From contig CATZDY010000001.1 in NCBI GenBank assembly GCA_958417755.1, positions 1 to 61,697 of the forward strand: DNA of 61,697 nt, given 5' to 3'. The notes beneath the pieces are model-generated. The model was not told where the DNA came from, searched no databases, and worked only from the letters and a program-made list of their open reading frames with translations. Made by a program: the position numbers and the translations under genes. This document shows, one piece after another, positions 61,171-61,697 of the stretch; position 1 is the stretch's first letter, and each line of letters begins with the position of its first letter. This DNA comes from an uncultured Peptococcaceae bacterium (lineage in GTDB: Bacteria > Bacillota > Desulfotomaculia > Desulfotomaculales > Desulfocucumaceae).

Positions 61171-61697
61171 AATGGACTCCTTTACATTGCTATTGCTCAC
61201 TTTTAATGTCTAAATTTGGATTGATGTGCAATATTCTGCATAGATAAAAAATCTCCTTGTTGTATTTCATCTTATATATGATTTGTTGCCTTGTTAAAGA
61301 ATATCAACCTATATCCTAAAATTATCAGTTCTTTCCTGGCCATGTCCTATTTGAATTCATTCAGTATCATGTTTAAAAAACGTCATGGTTTGTGCTTGAA
61401 TATCCCCATCTTTAGGCAAAAAAATCGATAAAAATATAAAAAAGCAGCAAAGATTGACTGATGAAAGGTTGAAAAGCAAGGCAGGAAAATGCTTGACCCC
61501 GAGGGGAATGGATACAATACAAAAGCAAAGGCAATAAGGCTGATATTTAAGCAAATTGGGGCAATAGCGCCTTTAAATGGCCTTTTAGACCCTTTATTTC
61601 AAGGTTCAAACCTGTTACAATATAACAATACCTAAGGATTTTTAAATCTTTGGATACACAAATGATAAGGAGAGTGATTCTACCATCGGAGATGACG
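61171..61697. other. Intergenic stretch upstream of agrB, possible gene start at the right edge
   Basis: No intact gene was seen. On the minus strand a 12-codon frame at 61203-61241 has AAGGAG upstream but no AgrD features. On the plus strand a TGTTACAAT extended -10 element (61613-61621) is followed by AAGGAG at 61667-61672, so a gene probably starts within the last ~25 bases (GTG 61674 or ATG 61692) and runs out of the window. Confidence 0.4.

Noticed and set aside
61203..61241. 12-codon minus-strand frame as agrD
   Set aside because: It has a ribosome binding site but no Cys or Ser ring residue followed by an acidic tail, and is far shorter than known AgrD.
61493..61512. TTGACC plus TACAAT as a promoter at the right end
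   Set aside because: The spacing is only 14 bases; the extended -10 element at 61613 is a better candidate.
61357..61554. 65-codon minus-strand frame upstream of agrB
   Set aside because: Hydrophobic but AT-driven composition, no ribosome binding site and no recognisable family.

Overview
The window reads as chromosomal DNA of a low-GC Gram-positive bacterium (Bacillota), most likely an anaerobic member of the class Clostridia and perhaps a Peptococcaceae-like lineage. The basis is AGGAGG-type ribosome binding sites with many TTG and GTG starts, a T-box leader, rho-independent terminators after most operons, and Firmicutes gene orders: ylxM-ffh-rpsP-khpA-ylqD-rimM-trmD, relA-dtd, hisS-aspS-6S RNA-tcdA, rarA-iscR-iscS-iscU-mnmA, and AI-2E family-alaS-ireB-ruvX-DUF1292-mltG-U32. 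Genus cannot be decided from what is visible. No tRNA, rRNA, CRISPR array, intact insertion sequence or prophage was seen.

Layout. 1-2118: start of an ECF-type sigma factor (minus strand), an RRM RNA-binding protein, yqeK and rsfS. 2192-7201: a T-box leader whose specifier reads as leucine CUC, placed before an acyl-CoA ligase, followed by leuS. 7527-9777: a DUF975 membrane protein and a convergent class-III aminotransferase. 10066-17464: SRP and ribosome maturation genes, then cinA and comM. 17599-20314: PspC protein, a secreted copper-amine-oxidase-N/DUF6612-like protein and a lone molbindin. 20710-28187: recJ, relA, dtd, a metallo-hydrolase, DUF896 and deoC. 28232-32945: a structured leader, hisS, aspS, a probable 6S RNA and tcdA. 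33016-38995: a thioredoxin, a small winged-helix protein, rarA, and the Fe-S cluster/tRNA thiolation genes iscR-iscS-iscU-mnmA. 39125-41749: a small accessory patch with broken genes and a DUF4143 ATPase. 41920-56785: the alaS-ireB-ruvX-DUF1292-mltG-U32-PBP-trxA neighbourhood with extra genes inserted (aldo/keto reductase, VanW protein, a HypB/UreG-like GTPase). 56841-61170 (minus): a YyaL-type protein, an AgrC-like histidine kinase and a frameshifted agrB.

Most genes are informational housekeeping: aminoacyl-tRNA synthesis (leuS, hisS, aspS, alaS), tRNA modification (trmD, mnmA, tcdA, U32), ribosome assembly (rsfS, rimM, rpsP, khpA), protein targeting (ffh), stress signalling (relA) and cell-wall synthesis (mltG, PBP). 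The most interesting signals are regulatory or degenerative: the leucine T-box before an acyl-CoA ligase, a bistable structured leader before hisS, a CinA with an eroded deamidase motif, an acetyltransferase broken by one in-frame TGA, and a decayed agr locus. All assignments are by eye; no database search or folding program was run.
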